From assembly GCA_041737835.1 (NCBI GenBank), contig JBGSQY010000040.1: 64,000 nucleotides of DNA, one strand, 5' to 3'. Below, piece by piece: positions 42,605 to 51,561 of this stretch. This DNA is from Bythopirellula sp041737835 (GTDB lineage Bacteria > Planctomycetota > Planctomycetia > Pirellulales > Lacipirellulaceae). Position 1 is the stretch's first letter, and every line of letters starts with the position of its first letter. Under the pieces are notes generated by a model that saw nothing but the letters and a program-made list of their open reading frames with translations, was not told where the DNA came from and made no database searches. Both the position numbers and the translations under genes were made by a program.

Positions 42605-43894
42605 TCAGTCGTTTTGCAGATCGAAATCTACCCAGACCAACCGGTGATCGGAACTGGGAAAAGGGAACTCCCCTACGAGCTTGAACGTCGTGTCTGTATT
42701 TTGCGGCCAAAAGACACCGGAAGCAACTACTTTTAAATCTTTTGAAGGCAAAACGTAGTCAAGCCTCAGGTTTCCTGGTCCCTCCTTGTCCGCAGCATCC
42801 AAGGTATCGTGCCGCGGATCACCAACATGGGAAGCATTAACGCCACCCTGCAGCTTTGCCTGTTCTACGGCACCCTGACTCTCCGGTGGCGGGCCGGAAG
42901 CCAGCGCGGGGGAAGCCAATAATTTAGAAATCCCAGCCGTACCTTGCCCATCATTCGGATCACCATTGAGATCCCCCATAATGACAAAGCTCGCATCCGA
43001 CTTAATGCCGCCATTTTGCCCAGCATCGTCATAGATGTAGCCTGCAGCACTTTTCCCGATGGAGTCGTCCCCGATGTAGTCGGCCCAAAAACGAATCTCA
43101 TCGTGGTTGCGACAGCCATTGCGATCCTCTGGGCCATCAAAGGTGGGTGGCGTTGGATGACTCACCAGTATGTGTATCGTTCGCTCGCCGATAGCTATTG
43201 GCAGGTCCCAATGACTTTTTGAGGAAAGCGGGAATTGGCGCAACGTCTCCGGATTGTACCAATCTTGGGCTTCACGGGTTTCCAAGTCATCCGGTAGCAG
43301 CGCGCCGGGCATATCTTGCCAACGAAAATTCTGGAACGTGCGAATGTCATCGGTCTGAATCGGATACTTCGACAAAACCACCATGCCGTATTGACCCGGA
43401 TATTGGCCGAAGCCCCAGCAGTCGCCGCCGTATTCCACCGAGCCAGCCTCAGTCCTGACTTGGCCATTGCGATCCAAGTCGTGTCCCGAGGCAACGCCGG
43501 TGTTGCATGGCGCAAAGTAGCGATAGCTGTATTCGATGGGCTCAGCCGGACCATCGGGAGACTGCGAAAAATTCTGTCCGACCGCAAGATATTTCTTTTG
43601 AAACGTTTCGATCAGCTTTCCAGCCTCATCGAAATCGACTTCATTGAGAAGCAATACGTCGGGGCGAACCCGCTGGATGATCTCGGCCTCGGTTCGAGCT
43701 TGGGTGTCGTCGCCTGCCGCCAATCTCTGGGCGACCTCGTCGGCACGTTGTCCGTAAAGCGAAGCATTGAAAGTTGCGAATCGGACGAATTTTTGCTCAG
43801 ATTCCTGGCCCCAAGCGCCTTGCACGGCGGAGAAGCATAAGACTCCAATCATGCATTCCAAGCTCACGATCGCGTTTAAAATTCCCATTTTCAT
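42605..43894 (-). CDS. Exported EEP-family phosphohydrolase
   Basis: A 429-residue protein with signal peptide (LECMIGVLCFSAVQGAWGQ) and a full endonuclease/exonuclease/phosphatase fold: RFATFNASLYG, VLLLNEVDFDEAG (metal Glu), YGMVVLSKYPI, HILVSHPTPP (catalytic His), FVIMGDLNGDPND and SDHRLVWVDFD. A long insertion around YSYRYFAPCNTGV may form a substrate cap. It differs from the EEP protein at 23433 in lacking the OB-fold. Likely substrates are extracellular phosphodiesters such as DNA or lipid-linked phosphates. It lies 84 bases downstream of a PEP-CTERM gene, with a terminator in between. Confidence 0.87.
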   Translation of the reverse strand: MKMGILNAIVSLECMIGVLCFSAVQGAWGQESEQKFVRFATFNASLYGQRADEVAQRLAAGDDTQARTEAEIIQRVRPDVLLLNEVDFDEAGKLIETFQKKYLAVGQNFSQSPDGPAEPIEYSYRYFAPCNTGVASGHDLDRNGQVRTEAGSVEYGGDCWGFGQYPGQYGMVVLSKYPIQTDDIRTFQNFRWQDMPGALLPDDLETREAQDWYNPETLRQFPLSSKSHWDLPIAIGERTIHILVSHPTPPTFDGPEDRNGCRNHDEIRFWADYIGDDSIGKSAAGYIYDDAGQNGGIKSDASFVIMGDLNGDPNDGQGTAGISKLLASPALASGPPPESQGAVEQAKLQGGVNASHVGDPRHDTLDAADKEGPGNLRLDYVLPSKDLKVVASGVFWPQNTDTTFKLVGEFPFPSSDHRLVWVDFDLQND

Positions 43895-43909
43895 AGAATG
43901 TCCATTTCA

Positions 43910-43945
43910 AAAAAAATGCCGACCTTGCAGTTTGCAAGGTCGGCA
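43910..43945 (-). terminator. Rho-independent terminator, minus strand
   Basis: A perfect 13-bp stem TGCCGACCTTGCA / TGCAAGGTCGGCA (43917-43945) with a 3-base loop. On the minus strand it is followed by a run of seven T. It lies 34 bases after the stop of the PEP-CTERM gene at 43979 and should end that transcript. Confidence 0.88.
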
Positions 43946-43978
43946 TCAATTCTACTGAGTTTTGCTTGAAAATAAATT

Positions 43979-45835
43979 TCAAACACGCACGCGACGGCTG
44001 CAAGGCACGAGGCCCAAAGCCATGGCAATCAGGAAAACCGAGGATGGCTCGGGAACGGAGCTAACAGCCGACAACAGGCCGCCATTGTAAGCGGTTTGCC
44101 AAGTGGCGAGATCAGCCGGGCTAAAGGGCGAGGGAGATGCCCCCCGCTGCCAAGCCAGAAAATCACGGCCATCAACATCGCCATCGCCATCGAAATCGCC
44201 TTCCACCCCTTCGGAGATGGTGAAGAAATCGACAGAATCGCCGAAGGCAGCTGTTAGAAACATGGTGACGCTTTCGTCGAGATCAAGAAACGATTGGACG
44301 ACGCCTGTGTCGACGTTAATGGACCAAATATCCATGCCAAACTGAGGATCTTCATCGACATCTCCACCGCCACTACTAACTTCGGTGGAGCCAGGGTTGA
44401 CGATATAGACATTGTTAGTAATTGGATCAAACGTGCTCCAGATTCCACGTTCTAGAAAAGAATTGTCACCGGTGGATCGCTGGAATCCAGCATCGCCATC
44501 CAACAAAAATTTGGGGCCAGGTGTGCCTAATACGATTTCGCCGCTGCCATTATCGTAAGTATCGATGGGAATACGGAAGACGCCCGGCTGCTGCTCTACG
44601 CCGATCGCAGGAATCGCGGAATCGCCGAATCCGGATTCGACAATGATCAAATCGCCGTTGGAATCGACGAAAATGTTATCGGCACGGCCATCATTGGAGG
44701 AAGTGCTGACTGATGGATCATTATCAAGAGCAAATGAACTGGCACCAAAGCCGGAAATAGGACGATAAACAGCAAGACCCAAGTCGCCCGCCGTATGATT
44801 GCTGGGTGTGCTGGCGTTCAGGTCAAGGAACATAATGTCGTCGCCACCGGTCGTGGGTGTGGAGTCGCTTTCGGTAACCCAAACACCACGCACCGTGCCG
44901 TTGGTGTAGTAGGCCGAGGATTCAGGCTCACTGTGCCCAATTGGCAGACCAGCGGCAAAGTCGGAGTTAACGAGACCGAGGCGAGTTGATTCCCAGGATT
45001 CCGTAGTTCCTAGATTATATCCGCCATCGTAGTAGTCATTACCCGTGTAATTACTTGCCAGACCGGGACTGGTGGAGACACGATTCAACAACCGGTAGGT
45101 GTGATCGGTTACTGCAGTATCCGTTGCGGTAGTCGCAATCGATTCGTCCATAAAGAAAAGTGTATCTTCATCTACGAAGTCGAGAGAAAACTCATAAAAG
45201 TTTCCACCATTGTTGCGCTTTACTTCGCCGATCTTTTCAATAGAACCTGCCAAGCCGAATGTATTAGCATGAAATGGCGAAAAAATTGTACTTGGCGCTG
45301 GGTTACCGATATCATTGAGACGGCCGTAAGTGACGTAGTCAAGATTGGAGCCATTAGCATACGGAGCTCCACCGCCACCACCAATACCAGAATCATCAAC
45401 AGTCGGTGCTGAACCACCAACTGCTAATGGACCGCTAAGTGTACGAACATTCTTTCCTTGGAAGTTTGTTTGCCAATGTGTGAAAACTGTATTGAAGGGG
45501 ATCTTATAAATATCTATGACGCCATTGGTGTCAGTTGTGCCCGTGCCGACATCGCCACTATCAAATGCCGTCACGTATACGTCACCCGTCGCAGGATCCA
45601 CAGCAAGAGTGTCCGGATCTTCAAAATTGCCTGGAAAATCAAAACCTAAGAAAACACTGAAGAGCGGACCGGAATCGAAATCGTCGGCATCAAAATAGGT
45701 GACAGAACGCCGAGAATCGCTGGCGTTTTGGTTCTCATTTAATAAGACGAGAAAGCGGGATTGAGCATTTGCTGACACTGCTGCGATGCAGGTCAACAAG
45801 AATGTCAGGGTTGCTAAACTTAGGGGTCGTTTCAT
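43979..45835 (-). CDS. PEP-CTERM exported protein with dockerin-like motif
   Basis: A 618-residue exported protein: signal peptide (LSLATLTFLLTCIAAVSANA), a long beta-propeller-like body with repeated Gly/Asp turns (DPDTLAVDPATGDVYV, RADNIFVDSNGDLIIV), a single calcium-loop segment starting DFDGDGDVDGRDFL, and a VPEPSSVFLIAMALGLVPCSRRVRV PEP-CTERM tail. The propeller-like blades suggest a ligand-binding or scaffold role, but no catalytic motif is evident. It is divergent from the DUF1559 gene to its right across a 442-base spacer. Confidence 0.8.
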   Translation of the reverse strand: MKRPLSLATLTFLLTCIAAVSANAQSRFLVLLNENQNASDSRRSVTYFDADDFDSGPLFSVFLGFDFPGNFEDPDTLAVDPATGDVYVTAFDSGDVGTGTTDTNGVIDIYKIPFNTVFTHWQTNFQGKNVRTLSGPLAVGGSAPTVDDSGIGGGGGAPYANGSNLDYVTYGRLNDIGNPAPSTIFSPFHANTFGLAGSIEKIGEVKRNNGGNFYEFSLDFVDEDTLFFMDESIATTATDTAVTDHTYRLLNRVSTSPGLASNYTGNDYYDGGYNLGTTESWESTRLGLVNSDFAAGLPIGHSEPESSAYYTNGTVRGVWVTESDSTPTTGGDDIMFLDLNASTPSNHTAGDLGLAVYRPISGFGASSFALDNDPSVSTSSNDGRADNIFVDSNGDLIIVESGFGDSAIPAIGVEQQPGVFRIPIDTYDNGSGEIVLGTPGPKFLLDGDAGFQRSTGDNSFLERGIWSTFDPITNNVYIVNPGSTEVSSGGGDVDEDPQFGMDIWSINVDTGVVQSFLDLDESVTMFLTAAFGDSVDFFTISEGVEGDFDGDGDVDGRDFLAWQRGASPSPFSPADLATWQTAYNGGLLSAVSSVPEPSSVFLIAMALGLVPCSRRVRV

Positions 45836-46277
45836 GTGCTTTGGTCTCCTCGAGAATTCTGAACGAAAATCTTATTGGATTGGTCGATCAACAATAGGTG
45901 CATCCGTGCTCCGCAGGGATAAGCGCGCACAGCTGAGAGATACAAAAATGCTAAAGGCGGGAAAACGATGAAAAGGCATCGTTTAAGCAGTAGTATATTA
46001 TGGTATGCACGAATTGTATAAGATAATTGTTAATATTTTCTGAAGAACTAGGGAGTAGCCGCAATGTTTTTGCTTTCTGCCTCCCTATAAATTACACCAA
46101 GGCTTCATCTTTCCTGAGCAGCACAGGAGCATAAGTTCTTGCGGAATATAGTTTAAGACCGGCTTAATTCTGCTTTCACTTTGTGAAATTCGTGGTAAAA
46201 ATGGTTTTGGGCGGAGGCCATAGTAGCTGCGACAGCGGTCGTGGTGAGTTATCTGTTAGACACACTGGAACCAACCC
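45836..46277. promoter_or_regulatory. Divergent intergenic region with hairpins
   Basis: No gene is supported in these 442 bases. A perfect 8-bp stem AAACGATG / CATCGTTT with a 6-base loop lies at 45963-45984. A second structure at 46049-46087 pairs TAGGGAG with CTCCCTA around an inner GCAA/TTGC stem. The segment between them is AT-rich (46000-46045) and may hold promoters for the two divergent genes. Confidence 0.5.
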
Positions 46278-47441
46278 ATGCGGAAACGAAACCTTTTATC
46301 TGGCTTCACCTTAGTCGAACTTTTGGTGGTCATCGCCATCATTGGCGTCTTGGTCGCCTTGCTCTTGCCAGCCATTCAGGCCGCCCGCGAAGCTGCTCGC
46401 CGCACCCAGTGTGTGAATAACGTCAAACAAATGGCCCTGGCAGCGGCCAACTATGAGAGTGCCAACGGCGTCTTCCCTCCTGGCCGTATCAAACCCGATT
46501 TCTTATTCCGGAGTGGCGGTGCTGACCAAGACATGTCCAACCAGGGTTCGAGTTATTCCAACGACGCGAATCCTAACACAATCTTTGGCAATTTTTCTGT
46601 ACATATTTGGCTGCTTCCCTACATGGAGCAGCAGAATATCTACAACATGATCGATATTAGCCAAGGACAATTTAAACAGCTCACTGCTGCCAACCCTCAC
46701 CGAGAAGCTTATCGAACTGCCAGTGGAATCTTTCTCTGCCCCAGTGATGGGATCTTCGAGGCTATTGTTTCTGAAAATAGCTACCGATCCAATTTTGGTG
46801 GGTCCTCGCAATATGGTGGCTTCTTCCAAAGTGATGTCAACATGGATCCATCGACTCTCTCTACGAAGGCTGATGCCGACGGAAGAACTTATCCAGGTGG
46901 CGGCAATGGAGCGTTTACCTACGGCGACAAAGGGCTGGGAGGTAAGGCCTATACGGACGGACTGTCTAAGACTGCTTTTTTCTCTGAACGATTGGGAGGC
47001 AGTGGAGACGATTCGCTACGATCAGAGCATCGTAATATTTACGGTGCAGGACGAGGGAATGATGGGAATATGTCTCCTGATGAGTTGATGGCCTTCTGCG
47101 AAAATTCAAGCTCGTTCAGTGGGAGTGTTTTGGCGATGGGTGGTCGTCTCGACCCCAATACCCAATGGTCGAACGGTTGGCCCTTTGCGGGCTACGATGC
47201 GAGCCAATACAACCATGTCGCCCCTCCGAATTGGAAGGGATTTGATTGCGGCCAGAACAGTTTTGTTCCCGATATGGCTTTCGAGCATGCGATCATATCG
47301 GCACGTAGCAATCATGCAGGTACCGTCGTGGTCGGCTTCGGAGATGGTCATACGGCGCTTGTCAATGACGATGTCGATTTGCGAGTATGGAGAGCCATCG
47401 GTTCGCGGGATGGTCAAGAAACATCGGACAGTGACTTTTAA
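46278..47441 (+). CDS. DUF1559 pseudopilin-like protein
   Basis: A 387-residue protein with a type IV pilin-like N-terminus, LLSGFTLVELLVVIAIIGV at about residues 5-23, followed by the AAREAARRTQCVNN helix. The DUF1559 body ends with the SNHAGTVVVGFGDGHTALV segment, a variant of the H-X9-DG motif. It is a paralogue of the protein at 19464, with near-identical N-termini. Three bases separate its stop from a small lipoprotein gene, so they are translationally coupled. The role of DUF1559 in planctomycetes is not known; export through a type II/IV-like system is the usual proposal. Confidence 0.9.
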   Translation: MRKRNLLSGFTLVELLVVIAIIGVLVALLLPAIQAAREAARRTQCVNNVKQMALAAANYESANGVFPPGRIKPDFLFRSGGADQDMSNQGSSYSNDANPNTIFGNFSVHIWLLPYMEQQNIYNMIDISQGQFKQLTAANPHREAYRTASGIFLCPSDGIFEAIVSENSYRSNFGGSSQYGGFFQSDVNMDPSTLSTKADADGRTYPGGGNGAFTYGDKGLGGKAYTDGLSKTAFFSERLGGSGDDSLRSEHRNIYGAGRGNDGNMSPDELMAFCENSSSFSGSVLAMGGRLDPNTQWSNGWPFAGYDASQYNHVAPPNWKGFDCGQNSFVPDMAFEHAIISARSNHAGTVVVGFGDGHTALVNDDVDLRVWRAIGSRDGQETSDSDF

Positions 47442-47444
47442 CGC

Positions 47445-47891
47445 ATGATGCGAAATAGCAAGCTTGATATTACCTTGTGGCAGTTGGTCATTTTGGTGTT
47501 GTGTGGCTGTAGCAACTCGCCACCACAAAACACGGGAGACGTAAGTTCCCCTGCTGCGGCCTATGGTGAAGGGCTCGATCTTTTTGGCAAGAAGAATTAC
47601 TCCCTTGCTAAAGATAAGCTCTTGGAAGCCACTAACGCGAAAACGCTTCGTAGCGATTTGCAAGAAGAAGCATTGGTGAAACTGGCGCTTAGCCAAGCGA
47701 TGACAGGCGAAGCCAATACTGGTGTTGTGGTACTTGCTGAAGTCGAAAAACAGCCGTTTATTGAAAATCCTGGTCAGTTTTATATTGCTAAGTCATTCGT
47801 ACTCGGGAAATCGGGAGATCGTGCTGGTGCGACTACAGCCATGGGCCAAGCGCGGCGCGTCAATCCTCGAATCCGCCCTTTTGTCCCCTGA
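47445..47891 (+). CDS. Small lipoprotein with TPR-like helices
   Basis: A 148-residue protein whose N-terminus carries a lipoprotein signal, WQLVILVLCGCSN, with the modified cysteine near residue 22. The remainder is helical with TPR-like spacing: AAYGEGLDLFGKKNYSLAKDKL, ALVKLALSQAMTGE and IAKSFVLGKSGDRAGATTAM. It starts 3 bases after the DUF1559 stop, so the two proteins are likely partners. This differs from the first DUF1559 locus, whose partner is a beta-rich lipoprotein. No ligand or catalytic residue is evident. Confidence 0.75.
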   Translation: MMRNSKLDITLWQLVILVLCGCSNSPPQNTGDVSSPAAAYGEGLDLFGKKNYSLAKDKLLEATNAKTLRSDLQEEALVKLALSQAMTGEANTGVVVLAEVEKQPFIENPGQFYIAKSFVLGKSGDRAGATTAMGQARRVNPRIRPFVP

Positions 47892-47976
47892 TTTTCTCAG
47901 TTTAAGGTGATACTTATTTGCTAACATAAATTTTGGTTCCAGTTGTGAACCCAAATTGTCTAAATATCATGTAATC

Positions 47977-48012
47977 AAACGGCCATGCCCGCGAAAGTGG
48001 GCATGGCCGTTT
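47977..48012. terminator. Strong bidirectional hairpin terminator
   Basis: A perfect 14-bp stem, AAACGGCCATGCCC at 47977-47990 with GGGCATGGCCGTTT at 47999-48012, and loop GCGAAAGT. It lies 86 bases after the lipoprotein stop and 43 before the next ATG. T-runs are short (three), but the stem is very stable in both directions. Confidence 0.85.
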
Positions 48013-48054
48013 CTGCATACTGATTTTTGCTTACAGAACAGTAAGGTTGGTGCG

Positions 48055-49854
48055 ATGACGAGAAGAGTTTTTGTGCGACTGGTGTGTATCGTGGTGTTTC
48101 TGATCGCGCTGAGCCGGCAAGCGACTTTCGCCCAGTACGAAGCGCCGACGACTTACTACAACTCCGCTACAGGGGCGGGCGCGACGCTCAAAACCCAGCT
48201 GCGCACGATCGTCACCACCATGACCGGGGTCAACTACGGCGATGCCCGATTTTCAGCACCCTATACCGACGCCGATCCGAATATCTCTGGGAATATCTTG
48301 TTGATTTACAATCGGGCTTCGATCGATGGGACTTGGAATAGCACCACGCTTCCGTGGAACCGAGAACACATTTGGCCTGAGTCGCGACTGGGTGCAAGTG
48401 CCAGCAACGGCACGGCCAACATCGCGTCGGATCAATTCAATTTGCGTCCTGCTAACGTCGCAATCAATTCGAATCGTGGCAATTCCCCATTTGGCAACGA
48501 CACCGCAACGGGCGAATACGGCTATCGTGGATCACAGTGGTATCCGGGCGATGCAGATGCGGGAGACGTAGCCCGAGCACAATTTTACATGGCCACGCGG
48601 TACAGTCAGCTTTCGTTGGTGGATACTAGCCCGAGCGGTCTGCAAATGGGGGATCTTTCGGCGCTTGTTAATTTTCATTATCGCGACGTGCCCGACACGT
48701 TCGAGCAGCGACGCAATCATACGATTTATGGACTGGCAGGAGCATCTGGCTCGCCAGCGATTACGAATCCCTACCGGCAGCAGAATCGCAATCCGTATGT
48801 CGATCACCCGGAATTTGTATGGTCGGTGTTTGTCGATCAGCAGAATGATTCGCAACTGTACGTTGGCGGAGCGCCCAGTGCCGATGGAAGTTCAACGCAC
48901 AGTTTGAATTTGGGAAGCGTGCTGGTCGGTGCCGCCGTCCCCGCCGCGCAGAATGTTTCGCTCAGTAAGAACGGTTTGGATGGCACCTATTTTGAAGTGA
49001 CCACCAGCGGCGCGGCAACTTCTTCGATCTCAGGACGGTACAACGCCTTCCAAGTTTTGACCTCGGGAACTGATACCCGTGCGTTGACGGTTGGCCTCAA
49101 CACTAACACGGCAACCGCGGGACTAAGGTCGGGGGCGGTCACGATCAACAATTTGGATATCACGACCGACGGCGGCGCCGGGCGGGGCAATAACGATGGG
49201 AATGACACGATTGATGTGTCGCTCAACGTGCTGTCGCATGCGAATCCTTCGTTTACGCTGGCGAACGATGAAAACTCTTTGAATCTCGACTTTGGCACGG
49301 TCACAATGGGCAGCGTGGTGCCTGCCTTTGAGTTTGAGATTGGCAATCTCATCGAGACCGCTGGTTTCACCGCGGGACTGGATTTAGATTCGATTGTTTC
49401 CGCTGGTGATGTCTCGGCACTGACGACGAGCCTCACGGCATTCAGTTCACTCGATGCGGGAAGCACGAATTCGTTCTTAGCCTCGATCGACACCTCGGCG
49501 GAAGGAACTTTCAGCGCGAGTTACACCTTGAATTTCTCGGACGAGGATTTGCCTGGTGCAGCTGGCCTGGGGGCGATGACGCTCACCTTGTCGGGCATCG
49601 TCGAAGCAGCCGCCGTGGAAACGGGCGATTTCGATGGCGACGGCGACATCGATGGCCGTGATTTTCTTGCCTGGCAGCGGGGCGAATCCTTCGATCCTTT
49701 CAGCAGCAGCGATCTGGAATTGTGGCAGGGGGAATATAATGCCCCACCCGTTGTTGCGTCCGTTGCCGTTCCAGAGCCAAGCAGCGTGCTGTGCCTGCTC
49801 GTTTTGGCGGGCCTCTCGGGAAGCTTGCGTCGTCGTTTGTCCTTGGCTCTTTAG
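48055..49854 (+). CDS. Secreted endonuclease I with choice-of-anchor domain, dockerin-like motif and PEP-CTERM tail
   Basis: A 599-residue protein from the ATG at 48055. A signal peptide (LVCIVVFLIALSRQATFAQ) leads to an endonuclease I (EndA/NucM) domain: NREHIWPESRLG with the catalytic His at about residue 105, then SDQFNLRPANVAINS for metal binding. After about residue 290 there is a choice-of-anchor-D-like beta domain (LNLGSVLVGAAVPAAQNV), a second beta domain, a single calcium-loop segment DFDGDGDIDGRDFL, and the PEP-CTERM tail VPEPSSVLCLLVLAGLSG followed by RRR. It should degrade extracellular DNA or RNA while attached to the cell surface. A close paralogue lies at 51562. Confidence 0.9.
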   Translation: MTRRVFVRLVCIVVFLIALSRQATFAQYEAPTTYYNSATGAGATLKTQLRTIVTTMTGVNYGDARFSAPYTDADPNISGNILLIYNRASIDGTWNSTTLPWNREHIWPESRLGASASNGTANIASDQFNLRPANVAINSNRGNSPFGNDTATGEYGYRGSQWYPGDADAGDVARAQFYMATRYSQLSLVDTSPSGLQMGDLSALVNFHYRDVPDTFEQRRNHTIYGLAGASGSPAITNPYRQQNRNPYVDHPEFVWSVFVDQQNDSQLYVGGAPSADGSSTHSLNLGSVLVGAAVPAAQNVSLSKNGLDGTYFEVTTSGAATSSISGRYNAFQVLTSGTDTRALTVGLNTNTATAGLRSGAVTINNLDITTDGGAGRGNNDGNDTIDVSLNVLSHANPSFTLANDENSLNLDFGTVTMGSVVPAFEFEIGNLIETAGFTAGLDLDSIVSAGDVSALTTSLTAFSSLDAGSTNSFLASIDTSAEGTFSASYTLNFSDEDLPGAAGLGAMTLTLSGIVEAAAVETGDFDGDGDIDGRDFLAWQRGESFDPFSSSDLELWQGEYNAPPVVASVAVPEPSSVLCLLVLAGLSGSLRRRLSLAL

Positions 49855-49941
49855 GACTTAGAACGACGGGAAAATTTTGTTGTGACGCCCACGACCCGCC
49901 ATTATTATTGGGGAGGTTTTTAGCCGTAGAGTTTTTCATCC

Positions 49942-51540
49942 ATGATCGGGAGGTGGCTAGTGACTTCCAGGTTTCGACCTATCACTCTTCAGGGTTTTGC
50001 CACTTTCGCTTTTGCTGCATTTAGCGTTCTCTTTACGCATGAAGCCTTTGCCCAGCTTCGCATCACCGAGGTGATGTACAACCCCATTGACGACAGCGTT
50101 TGGGAATGGATTGAAGTTCGCAACTTCGGCAGCCAGGCGGTGAATCTCAACGGCATGCTTGCTCGCCGGTTAGGGGACCCCGATGTGGCGACCCCTTCAC
50201 CCACAATCAGCGCCACGCTCGATCCCGACACGATTATCAATCCGGGAGAAACGGCGGTTATCTACGATGGTGAATTTTCGGACGACAACTCGGTCAATTT
50301 TAACGATGCCTATTTTCGGCAAGCTTGGGGCCTGGCGCCTGCGGTGAAACTCATCGGCGCGGATTCGCTCCCGTCTCTCACGAACACAGTAGATAGCCCT
50401 GGCCGTTCGATTGGTTTTTGGGCCACGGCATCGGAATGGCGTGCAGATCAAACCGACGACGAAACGGCTCGTTTTGACCATGCCGCATTCAGCTTGGATT
50501 TTTCATCGGCTAATTTTCCGCAAGCCGATGGGCAATCGATCGCCTGGTCGGGTAGTGGCAGCCATGGTGCGGGTTCGAACTGGTATTTGAGCAACTCAGG
50601 CATCAACGGCGCCGTGACGAGCAGCGCTGTTTCAATTCCGGGCGCGATCAATAGCGATGACGATATCGGCAACCCGGGAATCAAACCACCCGGCATATCA
50701 ACTGTTTCGGGGCTGCAAGTGACGGAAGTGATGTTCGACCCGGCCAGCCCCGATGACGATTGGGAATGGATCGAGCTTTATAACAACAGTGGATCCGCAA
50801 TTTCGTTGGCAGGCTACACGCTCGATGACGTTGCCAATCCGGTCGTCACTTCGGCCAACATCGCGGGTGGAAATGTTGCCGCGGGAGGGACCGCCATTTT
50901 GTTTAATGCCGACGATGTGACGGTAGTGGAATTCGCCGGAGCCTGGGGATCGGGGCTTAACTTGGTCCCCGTCACAAATTGGAGTCGGCTGACGCTGAAC
51001 AACACGGGTGACACAATTACGTTAAAAAACTCATTTGGCGCAACAGTAATCACGCAAAACTTCATGCAGACGAGCGGTTTCCCGAACCCACCGGAAGGAG
51101 CCTCATTAAGCTTAAAAAATCTCAGTCTGAATGCGGCAACTGGTTCCAACTGGGCCGTGAGTACCGATGACGATTCGCTGGGCTCGTTCGCGGCGACTCT
51201 TGTCTCCGGCGGGGAGGGAGGTATTCCCTTACATCTGGGCGGGGATGTCGGTAGCCCGGGGAGTTTTCTTTCGGCAGGTGAGCCTTCAAATACCGGGGAT
51301 TTCGACGGCGATGGGGATATCGATGGGCGCGACTTTTTGAGATGGCAGCGTGGCGGTTCTCCAAATCCCCACAGCAGCCAGGATTTGAACGATTGGCGTT
51401 CCCGTTTCGGGGTTGGACTTGTGGCGATCAAGGCAATTCCCGAGCCCGCGGGAATTACATGGGTTTTATTTGCCATTGTGGGCTTAACGCTTGCAAGATT
51501 TGCGTTTGGCAACCAACATAGAGGGAACCGCGTGCCATGA
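49942..51540 (+). CDS. Lamin-tail-domain exported protein with dockerin-like motif and PEP-CTERM-like tail
   Basis: A 532-residue protein with a signal peptide (FATFAFAAFSVLFTHEAFAQ) and two lamin tail domains: LRITEVMYNPIDDSVWEWIEV near residue 33 and LQVTEVMFDPASPDDDWEWIEL near residue 255. A single calcium-loop segment DFDGDGDIDGRDFL comes next, then IPEPAGITWVLFAIVGLTLARFAF, a PEP-CTERM-like tail. Lamin tail domains in bacteria often accompany secreted nucleases and are thought to mediate binding at the surface. It lies between two paralogous endonuclease I genes, 87 and 21 bases away, all on one strand, which suggests a common operon. Confidence 0.85.
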   Translation: MIGRWLVTSRFRPITLQGFATFAFAAFSVLFTHEAFAQLRITEVMYNPIDDSVWEWIEVRNFGSQAVNLNGMLARRLGDPDVATPSPTISATLDPDTIINPGETAVIYDGEFSDDNSVNFNDAYFRQAWGLAPAVKLIGADSLPSLTNTVDSPGRSIGFWATASEWRADQTDDETARFDHAAFSLDFSSANFPQADGQSIAWSGSGSHGAGSNWYLSNSGINGAVTSSAVSIPGAINSDDDIGNPGIKPPGISTVSGLQVTEVMFDPASPDDDWEWIELYNNSGSAISLAGYTLDDVANPVVTSANIAGGNVAAGGTAILFNADDVTVVEFAGAWGSGLNLVPVTNWSRLTLNNTGDTITLKNSFGATVITQNFMQTSGFPNPPEGASLSLKNLSLNAATGSNWAVSTDDDSLGSFAATLVSGGEGGIPLHLGGDVGSPGSFLSAGEPSNTGDFDGDGDIDGRDFLRWQRGGSPNPHSSQDLNDWRSRFGVGLVAIKAIPEPAGITWVLFAIVGLTLARFAFGNQHRGNRVP

Positions 51541-51561
51541 GTTTCAACCGGAGCTAGCCTA

